Below are positions 23,776-34,066 of a stretch of 64,000 nt of DNA, one piece after another; position 1 is the stretch's first letter, and every line of letters begins with the position of its first letter. This stretch comes from Centrapalus pauciflorus. Taxonomy: Eukaryota; Streptophyta; Magnoliopsida; Asterales; Asteraceae. The translations under genes were made by a program, and so were the position numbers. Where the stretch lies: contig JAANYP010002079.1 of the NCBI GenBank assembly GCA_020465985.1, positions 197,440 to 261,439 on the forward strand, given 5' to 3'. The notes under the pieces were generated by a model that saw nothing but the letters and a program-made list of their open reading frames with translations, had not been told where the DNA came from and did no database searches.

Positions 23776-24042
23776 TTAAAATTCAAGCCTCCTACTACTA
23801 CTACCGCTTACAAATTTATTATTATTCCGACGATATTCAGGAGATATCTTTTCACGCAATTCTTGATTTATTACATAAAAATCAAACTCCTCAAAAGAAC
23901 CAACATATTTTATAAACTTTTTCACATCGTCCTCATAGTTAAAATTAAGCAAACCCGTAGATAAATCAGAATTTGGTAATTTCCAGTAATACCATAATCC
24001 CCAAAGCTCATCAAACTTGCCAGATTTCATACAACTTTCCAT
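23776..24042 (-). CDS. PB1-like domain fragment (MuDR N-terminal type)
   Basis: An 88-codon frame beginning MESCMKSGKFDELWGLWYYW, with KLPNSDLSTGLLNFNYEDDV and VKKFIKYVGSFEEFDFYVIN. The layout (PN.DL..GL......DV...L.Y......++Y) is that of the PB1-like domain at the N-terminus of plant MuDR transposases. The transposase core that should follow is missing, so this may be what is left of the element's own mudrA gene. Its first 26 bases overlap, in antisense, the start of the coiled-coil ORF at 24017. Confidence 0.6.
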   Translation of the reverse strand: MESCMKSGKFDELWGLWYYWKLPNSDLSTGLLNFNYEDDVKKFIKYVGSFEEFDFYVINQELREKISPEYRRNNNKFVSGSSSRRLEF

Positions 24043-24685
24043 TCAAGAGCTGAAAGACTTGAATCAAAGAGATCGTTGCTTGCTTTTCGATACGGTCGGA
24101 ATACGTAAAGACTGGCAACACTCGATTAATGAAAAGAGGGACACCGTGAAACGTCTTCGAGCCGAATGCGAGCAAAAGGTAAGTCAGCTAGAAGAGGAAA
24201 ACTACAATAATTTTACTGAAAGGAATAAACTATTTGATGAGTATGAAGTATTAGAGGCTAGAAGAAATGAAAGACTAGCCTGGATTGAGAGAGAGAATGT
24301 TGATTTTCATGGGCGGAACATGCCAACACATATGCAACAAACAATTCAGCATCTCGAAGCTGAAAACGATGCTGATTGGAATGCATCAGTTGAATTATGC
24401 CGACATACTCGCCGTTTTAAACTAATGATGAAGGAAAGGAAGGAAACTATTACCCAACTGAAGCAAGAATGTCAACAAAATGTGAAACAAGTTTTGGATG
24501 CTCAGATAAATGATTATAAAAAATTACAAGAATTAGAAGATGAAGCTAAAGTTTATGAATCAAACATCAAACAAAGAACTAGCTGGATTGAAAAAATGAA
24601 AAATAGTATCACTAGTTCTTTGTTGAATTTCCTCCATCTTGTTATTGTACTTTGTTTAAGTAATGAAGGTTGTATCATTATGTGA
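24017..24685 (+). CDS. Coiled-coil protein of unknown function (222 codons)
   Basis: An open frame on the strand opposite to the other MULE cargo. It is highly charged and heptad-like (QLEEENYNNFTERNKLFDEY; HLEAENDADWNASVELC). It contains an internal duplication: RDTVKRLRAECEQKVSQLEE...ERLAWIERE resembles KETITQLKQECQQNVKQVLD...RTSWIEKM about 110 residues later. The last 25 or so residues are hydrophobic (SLLNFLHLVIVLCL) and could be a membrane tail or read-through into noncoding DNA. Codon content and the repeat make it more than a random ORF. I do not recognise a family, and the true start may lie in an unseen exon. Confidence 0.5.
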   Translation: MPDFIQLSIQELKDLNQRDRCLLFDTVGIRKDWQHSINEKRDTVKRLRAECEQKVSQLEEENYNNFTERNKLFDEYEVLEARRNERLAWIERENVDFHGRNMPTHMQQTIQHLEAENDADWNASVELCRHTRRFKLMMKERKETITQLKQECQQNVKQVLDAQINDYKKLQELEDEAKVYESNIKQRTSWIEKMKNSITSSLLNFLHLVIVLCLSNEGCIIM

Positions 24686-25555
24686 CGGTGCAACTCTTAA
24701 ATAATAAACATATTATTTTAAATAATCTGTGTTGAAAGTGATACTATTATATACAAATATATGTTTCACATGCATCTATATATATCATCCAAGAATTAGA
24801 ATAAAAGGTGTCATATGATTACAAGTGTCTTGATTTTATATCAGAAGTAAAAATATTTTATATAAAAAATTTATATTATAATAACATGTAAATTCGATCA
24901 CTGTTTTGTAAGTTAAAAGGTTTTTGAAAATTAAGTTTGATTTTTCTAGATGAGTTTGATTTTTCTTTTTCTAGATGAGTTTGATTTAATTTTTCTAGTT
25001 TATTACCCACGTATTATAATAACATGTAAACTCAATACTGTTTTCTAACTTCATACACAGATCGATTACAGTATAGGTCGTTTTAACTTATTAATTGAAT
25101 ATAATTTAAATGGAACAATGTTTTAGCAATAATTTTAGGCAACATTGTTTGAGCAATGTAAATAAACATGATGATATAAAATACTTGCAACAGTTAACTC
25201 AAGTAATAATAATCAATTAATTTATACAACTTGTTACATATCGGTTACAATATTTAATGGGGATGCTGGTGATAATGTTCAGTCCCACATCGTCGTTGCC
25301 TTCTTTGCCTATTGCCTCGACGCGGGGCAACGTCATCCTCCTGTGGTGCGCCATCCGTTGATTGAGAGTCTTGTTGAGACATATGATGTTGTTCCAAAGG
25401 AAGGATACCATGTGAGTCGTTTGAAATATTGGGGAATCCCTCATATACGGAACAACGTCATTGCCTCTCGTTGGTGGATGCATTAAAGGAGAATAAAAAG
25501 GGTTTTCAATTAAATAAGGACTGAACATGTTGGTTTGGATTGGAGGTTTGGGAGT

Positions 25556-27903
25556 CTACAGGGTATACGTATGCTGAGACTGTACTACATCTGGCATTTG
25601 TGGTTGATAGTACTCTTCGTTCATTCGCACCGGTCTGTAACTCGACGATGACGACGAAGACGGCATTTCCCGTCCGAATCCCAAGTGTAGGGAGCTTGAT
25701 GTAATATCTTCGTGATAGCTAGCACCACCCCCTTCATGATAATTGAATGAACCACTTGGTGCAGCAAAGTTAGACGGACCACCTTCTTCAAACACAGATG
25801 CAAAATCTCGTCCAGCATAGTTAGATGGGCCAGCTTCATCAACTGTGCCCTGACCACCAGTAGGTTGACCTTGTCTTCGACCCCGACACGTAGCAGTTTC
25901 AGGAAAATAATGAGGACCATCAGGGACATGCGCGGGCAATTCCGAAAAATGCCTCGGTAGTATGGAAAAACAATCAGAAGCATTGATTTGTTCCGTATAC
26001 TGTTGAGGAATTTGCTGGAATGCCTCGTTTCCAGCACCCCACTGTCCTTTTCCTTGTTGCAATCGCGTCATCCCCTCCATCTGAAAATAATGTTTAAATA
26101 ATTTTATTATTTTTAATAAATCATTTGGCAGTTTACGAAACATAAATCTACATACCAGCATCTCCATACGTCCAGCTGTGTTCTGAAACCCCTGTCGTTG
26201 TGGTCTAAATGGATGCACGCTATGTATGATTGTGTGCTCCCAATACCAGTTCATACAATCGGTGGTGGCAATGAAGCTATCTGTGATCTCCCCATTCACA
26301 ACTCTATTATCACGATTGTGCCACTCATCGATATATTTTTGATGTTTCGCATGCCAGTTGGTGGGGCGTCTACCACCCTTTTTACAACCATGTAAACTTT
26401 TATGCTCTTGCGGTGTGATTAAAAGGTTTGTCGGGATTGGCTGATACATTCTAAATTGTCTCATCACCCGACTAGGTAAATGAGGCTCAACAATTTCCCA
26501 AATAACCAAAAACGTTTCACACCGCCACGAGTTATGTCCAATCTTACATGAATCGGGAAGAAGATCCATGACATGGTCGTAAGGCGTCCACGAGAACTGT
26601 AATTTTTGAAATTAATTAAAAACATGTTGTTTAACTAACATTATTGTAATACGCTTGACTACCAAAAATAGTGGCCAGTCATGTCAGTTGGGGGGGGGGG
26701 GGGGGCAGGATCCTTTCGATTTATAATCTTTCGGAAAATCCAACAACCCCGACCCGAACGTGACTATCCTAGACACCACTGTTATGGTTATATCGACTAG
26801 TATTACAAATACAACAATAATAATAATAACTAAACAATTGCATCGAAATTAATGTTTACTAACGAATATTGTATGTACTTACCAAATCGTTTGTTAAGCT
26901 GGCCAATTGTTGTCGGGCTGCATCAAGACAGTGGGTTGTCGTGCTGATAAAACTTAAATCAGCTCGCCACCTGTTTCATATATACTACAAATAGTCATAT
27001 TACTCCAACGTAAATATTACATATACAATTCTAATAGTATATTTCAATACATACCTTGCACCGTACGGTTCTGAGTAATCATACAGTGTTCTTACAATTC
27101 GGGGGGAGGTGGTTTTAATTCTCTCCCAGCACCATAATTGCAATAACACAAGCGGACCATAAATCTCCGCTGTTCCGGGCACTGTCGCTCTGCATAAGTT
27201 TCTATAAAGAGATGCGAGAACGGCACTGCCCCAAGAATATAAACCGCACGTTTGAAGGTTTGTAAGATGTGTTAAGTACAGCAACGAAACCCTACTGCCA
27301 GAAGAATCAGGAAAAATGGTTCCCCCGATAAGATAGAGAGTGACACAACGAGCCCTTTATTCAATTTGTAGTTGTGTCGGATTCACCAATGGGGACATTA
27401 TTTCATCTAATACTCTAGCTAACTTTATTTGGAAATCTTTTAAACACCCGGGATCGGGCGTAAAACCTAAACAATTTTGTACAAATTGTATTTAATTCTT
27501 CACGAGAAAAACTATCTACACCAGTAAGAATAATACCATCGACCGGCAAACACGACAAGACTTGCACATCTTGTAATGTAACTGTGGCCTCACCGATCGG
27601 AAGATGAAATGTGTGTGTCTCGGGACGCCACCTTTCTACCAATGCAGTGATCAAATGATGATCAACCTTTAGGTATCCCAAGGCCAATACTCCACCAAAT
27701 CCGACCGCTTTTATTTGGACCAATACATCTTCACGCATTGGATGGTCGTTGATATAGTTCCAAAAGGTTTGGTCCGACCTCCTTGTATTCAACTCTTTAT
27801 TATTATTTGGATCAGCGTTATTGAAATTTTGCCAAGCTCGATGCTGATCCCATAAAAATAATAATTCAGGATTGTTCGGACCGGGAAATAGTTGTTGAGA
27901 CAT
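25556..27903 (-). pseudogene. Plant mobile domain (PMD, MAIN/MAIL1-like) gene carried by the MULE
   Basis: Four exons fit GT-AG rules on the minus strand: 27903-27055, 26970-26883, 26596-26156 and 26080-25556. The N-terminus has WNYINDHPMREDV and HLPIGEATVTLQDVQVLSCL; the core has LYSWGSAVLASLYRNLCRAT, EIYGPLVLLQLWCWERI and WRCETFLVIWEIVEPHLPSR, all PMD signatures. The tail is rich in Gly, Pro, Ser and Gln. Exon 1 has a 1-base frameshift near 27480 (A-run) and an in-frame TAA at 27357-27359, so the protein is broken. PMD genes exist as host genes (MAIN, MAIL1, needed for silencing and genome stability) and inside transposons; this copy is clearly inside a MULE. Confidence 0.85.
26690..26705. 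repeat. G16 homopolymer in a PMD intron
   Basis: Sixteen consecutive G on the + strand, inside the intron 26597-26882. Confidence 0.9.
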
Positions 27904-28392
27904 TTTTTTTAAAAATTTAAAAGTTAAAATATAATAACTTTAAAATATTTGAAATACCGATATCGTAAAATTATAAAAGTTTTTTAAAAAAACTAGAATA
28001 TTTATATACTATTTTTTAAAAGTAGAAAATTTTGAATACAAAATCTATTAAAAGTGAAAAATTTAGAATACTAAATTAGAAAGAAAGATATAATAGACTA
28101 GACTTTATATGGTAGAATGTGTTGTTGTTTCTGTTATGAAAATTTGGCAAAGGAATGTAGTATATATAGGGAAGGAGAGCCAAGTTTTTACTGGGTTTGG
28201 GTCGGGTCTGATCACCATGCAGTTGGCCAGAGCGGCCTGACCACGTCGGTCTTGGCCAGAGCGTTCTGATGCCCAGCTTTCGTCACATCACCCTTTTCCT
28301 TCCCTTTTCCTTTTTCCGGTCAAGTCACATCTCCATGTGACTATGCTTTGTCGTTTCCTGTTCTACCCGTGAACGGTTGCTGTCATGATGTT

Positions 28393-28495
28393 GATTGAGC
28401 CGGGATACCCAACCCCGGCGTGATTAGATTTGTAAAAAAAATCGATTAGTTTTAAAAGTTTTTTGAAAACTTTGATCATTTCTAAAAATTTTTCC
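28393..28495. repeat. Right terminal inverted repeat of the MULE
   Basis: Inverted partner of 22697-22798, running from the GAGCCGGGATACCCAACCCC block to the outer end ...AAAAATTTTTCC. Confidence 0.88.
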
Positions 28496-28504
28496 TTAAC
28501 AACT

Positions 28505-28720
28505 CCATGCATTGTTTACTTCTTCCAGAAGGCAGCTCTAAAGTAAATTGACGTCCACTCATTGCATATATATATGATCCCTTTTCCTTTTTCTTTGGGC
28601 TTTCTTTTTTTTAATGTAGTATATTATCAAAATAATGATGATAATCACTATTAGTTGTTCGTTTTCGTCCATGTTTTCGTCTATGTTTTCGTCTATGTTT
28701 TCGTCCAAGTTTTCGTCCAT
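28505..28720 (-). pseudogene. Harbinger transposase, N-terminal exon (cut off by the MULE)
   Basis: The ATG at 28720 opens a minus-strand frame with a repeated acidic motif (DEN five times: MDENLDENIDENIDENMDEN). A hydrophobic-then-basic stretch (LIVIIIILIIYYI, KKKKAQRKRKRD) follows, as in many plant PIF transposases. The frame breaks near 28560 at a short (AT)n run and resumes as SGRQFTLELPSGRSKQCMEL to the MULE boundary. The rest of the gene is beyond the MULE at 22696. Confidence 0.75.
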
Positions 28721-28952
28721 GTTTTACCTGTTAAAAACATAATATAAGTAGTTCATGTACAAAGATGTAACAAGTATCTAATTAACAAATACTATAATAC
28801 TAATATATCAAAATATGATATAACATAATGTTTCAAAGATAATAATATCCAATTGTTCAAATACAAAAGTATGACATAATAAACCAAATGTTCAAACTAC
28901 CATAATAAGAAACCAAATTACCAAATAATAAATTGTTCAAACCACAATACAA

Positions 28953-29921
28953 CTATTCTAATATCCCCAATCTACGTGTCGTGTTGCCAATCCACCGTTT
29001 TAAGAGTTCGGGATTGGAAGGCAAATTCATCCATGAATCACGCAATACCCCGGAATGTGCAAAAATCTCAAACACGGCAAGGTAAAGAGGATCTAGTTCA
29101 TTAAAGCCAATTGCATTCAATTTAGTAGTACACTCGCTCACGGGGGCTTGATGATGCTTAGAAATAATTGCTTTAAGAGCATCACTTGCGTCCTCAAGAA
29201 GCGTATCCAATTTGGAATCCTTCTTCATTTTTTTCTTCGGCCTAGAAATTTGAGACGGGCCTTCATTCGATCTTTCTATATTTTGAGGATTATCAATTGG
29301 TATGTTGGCATTTTCATCAGGTGTAGATTGAACATCTTCATTTTCTTCTTCATCGTGAAGTTGAAATGAAGGGACGGATGAGGTTGAATGCCCGGACCTA
29401 ACTTGGGTTGAGGCTTGGGACCGAACATGTTTGCCAGTAGCATAAGTCTTATCAAACACAGCGGCACACAAGTCAGGAAATAATAACGGGGAGGACTTCA
29501 ATGTTTTTAATTTTGTATAATCCTGCATCCAAATATAGAATAGATAACTTTATAAAATATTTATCTCTATTGTAAGTCAGTAAAATCTATATAAAAAAGT
29601 CTAAAAAACACACCTTATCAAAGGCATCCCATTCTTCGTTGGATAAACTAAAGGTATTGTTTGCAGCATTATAGATATTCCCGGTCCTACTCCTCAAATA
29701 AGTCCACGCCTTGTACCTCATTTTAGGTAATCGTATTGATTTTTGAGTTGCTTTTGTTGATAGTCATATTGAAATGCTTCTTGCATTTTGTTGACCAAAT
29801 TGACCCAAGAATTTTTCTTAAGGCTACCACCGTGTCTCCCCCCGTTGGAGACTTCCTCGGCACAAATTTCCAAAAACTTTTTAACGTGGTCAGCCGTCCA
29901 TCTTAGACGTGTGTCAATCAT
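28953..29921 (-). pseudogene. Harbinger ORF1: Myb/SANT-like DNA-binding protein
   Basis: The second protein that PIF/Harbinger elements need, which binds DNA and helps the transposase. From the ATG at 29921: IDTRLRWTADHVKKFLEICA, SWVNLVNKMQEAF and QLKNQYDYLK form a trihelix/Myb-like domain. A frameshift near 29720 passes to a frame coding YKAWTYLRSRTG and LSNEEWDAFDK. A GT-AG intron (29523-29613) leads to exon 2 (28953-29522): an acidic/Ser linker, a basic PKKKMKKD stretch that could be a nuclear signal, and the C-terminal FEIFAHSGVLRDSWMNLPSN...WI helix region. Only one lesion is seen, so it died recently or is barely dead. Confidence 0.82.
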
Positions 29922-29958
29922 TACTACAACATAAAATCAACCCAACAATTATATACAT

Positions 29959-29994
<36 letters not shown>

Positions 29995-31810
29995 GTAGAT
30001 GAGTATAATCAAGTATAATCAAGGAGGGTGTTTAATAGATGTTTTTCAAAGTGATTATTGCTACTTGAAGAATCAAAATCAGATAATCGTATAGTCAGAT
30101 GGTTATGTAGCCATGTAGGTATATTTACATTTACTTTTATGATCAATCATCTTAAAACTAGTCACCCAATTACATAGATGCCTAAAGCTAATTATTGTGA
30201 CCCTTAATAACCAAACCAGGTTACACAAATCTAATTACCACCATCCAAACACCCAATAGACTCATAATGCAACTACTTCGAAAAGGTACCGAACACTTGT
30301 TAGTACAATAAAATCAGTTCATGTATATAACGAGCACATATACATATGTTGCATCTAGTACCACACTACCACCTCTGTCCCAATATATATAATATTCCAC
30401 TTTGGAGCCTGGATAGGCCACACAAACACCATGCATATACCCATAAACAAGGTACATTGCAATTTAACCCACAATTATGTATATATGCAAGTAGAAACCA
30501 TCAACAAGTAGTATATATATGCAAGTAGAAACCATCAACAAGTAAATAGAAGAAACCATCAACAAGTAAATAGAAATCGTACGTTTTTTTTTCACACTAT
30601 CTGTATTTTAAATTAGATGTAGTTCTATCCATTTATGCATTGGTTGATGATTTTTAGAGCGGATTTGGCATTGCAAACGTTGATGCTTCAACCCCGATAT
30701 CGCGAGTGCCACAACGGTTGAAGAATGAGATGATGGCATTCCACCTGAGCCAACAATTTTTTTAGGATCCCATTTCCTTTCTTTATACCTGAATTTCTAA
30801 GAGTGACATATGGAAAGGTCAATAAATGCAGAGAAATTACTCTTAGTTCATTCCAGTATTGTCAAATTTAAAAAACAGTGTTAACCATAGTGAGAAACAA
30901 AAACTTATCAAAGCAAAAAAGAGTATCTAGTGTAGATGTCAAGACTTGAAGATCACACCAAAAATAAGAGTCTAAATGCAGAAAGAGGGTAGCAGAAACA
31001 AGCTAATGACACTGTTGTTTTATGTAAGTTTTTTTGTGAACGTATTTATGTTTAGCATATTGCTAAAAACTATAGTTTTCACTTTCCAGTGTTGCACGCC
31101 ATTCAGTAGGGATCTATATCAACAAAATCATACAAAAGTAGAACATTTATCCACTTAGCTCCTGATTCCCATTACCAGATTTTTGGAGTTCCATCTAAAA
31201 ACCAACAAAGATTGAACGGAGGATCCAACATATGTGGAACTAGCCCTTTCACTACTGTGTCTCCTGCAAATTACCCCGTTGTTTCTACACACATCTTGGG
31301 CTGTAATACCGTATTAAAAACTTAAAACCATGGTTTCTAACTGAAAACAGAATGGGAGACGAGTGCAATAACCATGGTTTCTACACACAAAACCCATTAA
31401 CAGAAGATTCAAAATCAAAAAACAAAACCCATTAACAGAAGATTCAAAATCAAAAAACAAAACCCAGAAGATTCAAAATCAAAACCCATTAACAGAAGAA
31501 ATTGAAATCGGTAGCCATGATTTTGAAATCAAACCGTTTTTGGCGAGCAGCGGCGAGGACGACGACGCCGGAGGGGAGGAATCAGGGGAGTTTTGATGGG
31601 GGTGATGCATGTTAGCCTGTTAGGGTTAGGTTAGGAGAAGACTTAAGAGTTTAGATAAAAGAAAATTTTCAAATCTGTTTTAAACAGACGACGGTCAGAC
31701 TTTAGACGTCTGGTTTGAAAAAAAAAACAAACAACATTTGCCCACTTTTGTCTGACCGAAATAGAGGTTAGAGGCAAAATAGACAAAAGAGGATAATACA
31801 AAACGGGGCC
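29922..31810. other. Noncoding 5' region of the Harbinger element
   Basis: No gene seen. It contains (CA)n-(TA)n at about 29955-29995, a short imperfect tandem repeat of GCAAGTAGAAACCATCAACA units at 30480-30570, another of ATTCAAAATCAAAA units at about 31390-31500, and the right terminal inverted repeat at 31640-31810. Confidence 0.7.
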
Positions 31811-32330
31811 TTAGTTACAATTATAATCTAATTATTAATTTCCAAAATGCTACAACTTTTATTTCATTCTATGTTCCACTCATAGTATAAAAATTTATAT
31901 AAAATGTTTAATATGTTTGGATCCGATGTAAAGTTTATTAGTGGCAAAAAAAGTGGATCTGGGCCAAAGATCCAATTAATGAGGAGACCAATTTTTTGAT
32001 GTTTTGAAACTTTGACAGTTTTACACTCATTCCTTCTTTCTTTACAGTTTCTCCTCTCAATCCTTGCACGAATGAAGAGACATATCAATCTCCTCTACGA
32101 AACCCTATTTGTAGTCATATTGCTTTTCGAAATTTGATTAAATGCGGTTTTGCATTACGAATTTTACATTGCCAGGTATGTCTCCTTCACCCCCTTTTTT
32201 ATTCTTCCGAAATCCGATTAGTTTTTCTTTTGTTAATTCCATTTCATTTTCATGAAATTTGATGATGTTTTTCTGTTTTCATTTGACGATATTTTTCTGT
32301 TTTCTGGATGATTCCAACGTTTAAAACTTT
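31811..32330. repeat. Repeat A, right part (paralogue of 41190-41895)
   Basis: Continues repeat A after the Harbinger. It shares with repeat B the GCTACAACTTTT section, TTCATTCTATGTTCCAC, GGATCTGGGCCAAAGATCC and the TTTACAT(T/C)GCCAGGTATG motif. The B-specific MITE is absent here. Confidence 0.82.
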
Positions 32331-32334
32331 ACAT

Positions 32335-32675
32335 GGCGACTTGGAAACACATTCTAATAGTTGTTAAACTTGTTCACAAAGAACAGACCACTTAATTTTC
32401 TCAAACATGTCCAACAGACATAAACATCTTAGACATAAACTGTCAAACCTGTTCAACTGATGATGACAGTTTTGACATACTGTCATGTTACAACTTATGT
32501 AACATTGCAAAATATAATAATACTTAGTATTACAAATCATCATAAGGTTTGATTGAGACATTAAACAGCCTAACAATCTTTCCTTAGTTTATTAAACAGG
32601 TTTGATCTAGGATCTCCCCCGATGATATAGAACAGGTTTGATTGAGACATTTTTGTGCCTAATAATTAACCTATG
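32335..32675 (-). repeat. Fragment of an L1-family LTR (inverted)
   Basis: Diverged match to the outer part of the 18829 and 42458 LTRs: the CTTGGAAACA...TGTTCACAAAGAACAGA block, then TAGAACAGGTTTGATTGAG, and an edge TTTTTGTGCCTAA. It lacks the 3' half. Confidence 0.6.
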
Positions 32676-32724
32676 AATCTTGTTGGATTTTATGAATTTT
32701 GTTGAATTCTATGAGTATGTCGGA

Positions 32725-34031
32725 TGTGACACCCCTCACTTTCCATACTATAACAATACACTATATAGCATGGTATGTGGGGCGGAGTCAAATTCATCAT
32801 ACAAAGGATCGACTCGTGGTGAAAGGATATAACAACTATTATTCCCCAACATTGTTTTAGTACAACTTATTCAATGGAAATACATGATACATAATTCAGA
32901 AATTAAAATATTGACAAATTATTCATAAACTTTCTCTTTTCCTTTGCCATTAGAGGTTCCTTCCTCAGTACCTGAGAATAAACATGTAAGGGTGAGCGAC
33001 AACGCTCAGCAAGTAGAAATCACACTGGGTGGAATAATGTGTTTCAAAAATAATTTATAACTGGTAAGAAAACGTATAAAAATAACATTCTTGTAAAAAT
33101 ATATTTTCCGTAAAATTAATATAGCGGCCTGCAACTGAAAGCTGTGAAGAAACCATGATACAAGGGATATTGATTTCCTCATTTCATACCCGAGTTAAAT
33201 GGGTATGTTTGTGAATGAAATTAATTACTACTATTTTCATAAAAACTTTCCATCCTTTATCGTTATAAAATTTACTGGTATATTATTACCCGGATAAATC
33301 ACAGAGAAATATCCATCGTGTCATCTCAAAAGGCTTCGCCATTTTGGCATCATTATGTTGCCATCTCAAAAGGCTATATCATTATTATAATATTACCAGT
33401 ATCCTTACGTTGATATTCACGAAGTCATACCAACAACGATTATGCATAAAAAATATGTAACTTCAAATAAATAACGTCACAGTTCAATATCATAAGAAAT
33501 ACTGAATCATAAATAAATCATATAAACATCATAGAGTCAAATATAATGATTCAGCATCATGAATAGAATAATAGGCTCAAAGTGGAAGTGATTAGAAAGT
33601 TACAGTAGTCCAGAAACGGTTATAAGAATTTCGTAAGAGAGAAGTAGAAAATTACTCAAAATATGACTCTTTGTTTAATAGTGATATTTATGAGTATTGG
33701 TACGATTTTCATTCGAAGGAAATGCATCAATTTATAGCCTCAATATTTCGACAGCAAACGTAATTTACGCATATATTGACAATTACCGACGCTCATGTCA
33801 GTCTATAATTTCCACCGACGCTTCAATTGTCAATTTACTTTTCATGTGCATTAAATGCACATTTATATTATATACCCTTAATCTATCATATATTTACATA
33901 TAACCCCCATCGTCTATCATAAATATTTATTTAACACTTTTTTATAATTATAATTATTATCATTATATGTATAATTCGATACGGTTTAATAATTCCCTGC
34001 TAATTGCTTGATGAATTTTCGGGATGTTACA
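32725..34031 (-). repeat. 3' LTR of Ty3/gypsy #3 (complete)
   Basis: On the + strand it reads TGTGACACCC...GGGATGTTACA, 1307 bp. The segment from 33066 on is repeated almost exactly at 38093-39069. Confidence 0.93.
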
Positions 34032-34047
34032 TCATGTCCCCCTTAAG
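34032..34047 (-). other. Polypurine tract of Ty3/gypsy #3
   Basis: The minus strand reads CTTAAGGGGGACATGA immediately before the LTR start TGTAACATCCC. Confidence 0.85.
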
Positions 34048-34066
34048 AAAATTTCTTCCTCGGAAT

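Larger units (their letters stand above)
22697..28495 (-). mobile_element. Mutator-like element (MULE) carrying a plant-mobile-domain gene
   Basis: Inverted repeats of about 100 bp (22697-22798 and 28393-28495) share GAAATGATCAAAG and the GGGGTTGGGTA(C/T)CCCGGCTC block. The flanking 9-mers GTAACAACT (22688-22696) and TTAACAACT (28496-28504) differ at one base and fit the 9-bp Mutator duplication. It lies in the Harbinger transposase: coding sequence ends ...CMELL on one side and continues LRMSRD on the other. Contents: a PMD gene (-), a coiled-coil ORF (+), a PB1-like domain (-) and a possible GRF zinc finger (-). I see no mudrA catalytic region, so it looks non-autonomous. Strand is set by the PMD gene. 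Confidence 0.88.
21257..31810 (-). mobile_element. PIF/Harbinger DNA transposon, interrupted by a MULE
   Basis: Terminal inverted repeats begin GGCTCCGTTT (left) and, inverted, GGCCCCGTTT (right), with AGACGTCT and a CGTCTGTTT motif inside both ends. A TTA duplication flanks it (21254-21256 and 31811-31813), as is standard for this superfamily. It carries both genes expected of an autonomous member: a DDE transposase (28720 to 21627, minus) and a Myb/SANT-like protein (29921 to 28953, minus). Repeat B shows the site without the insertion. It measures 10.55 kb with the MULE and about 4.75 kb without. Confidence 0.92.

Noticed and set aside
26198..26395. Plus-strand frames antisense to the PMD exons and to the other pol genes
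   Set aside because: Shadows of the real coding strand, where domain motifs are clear.
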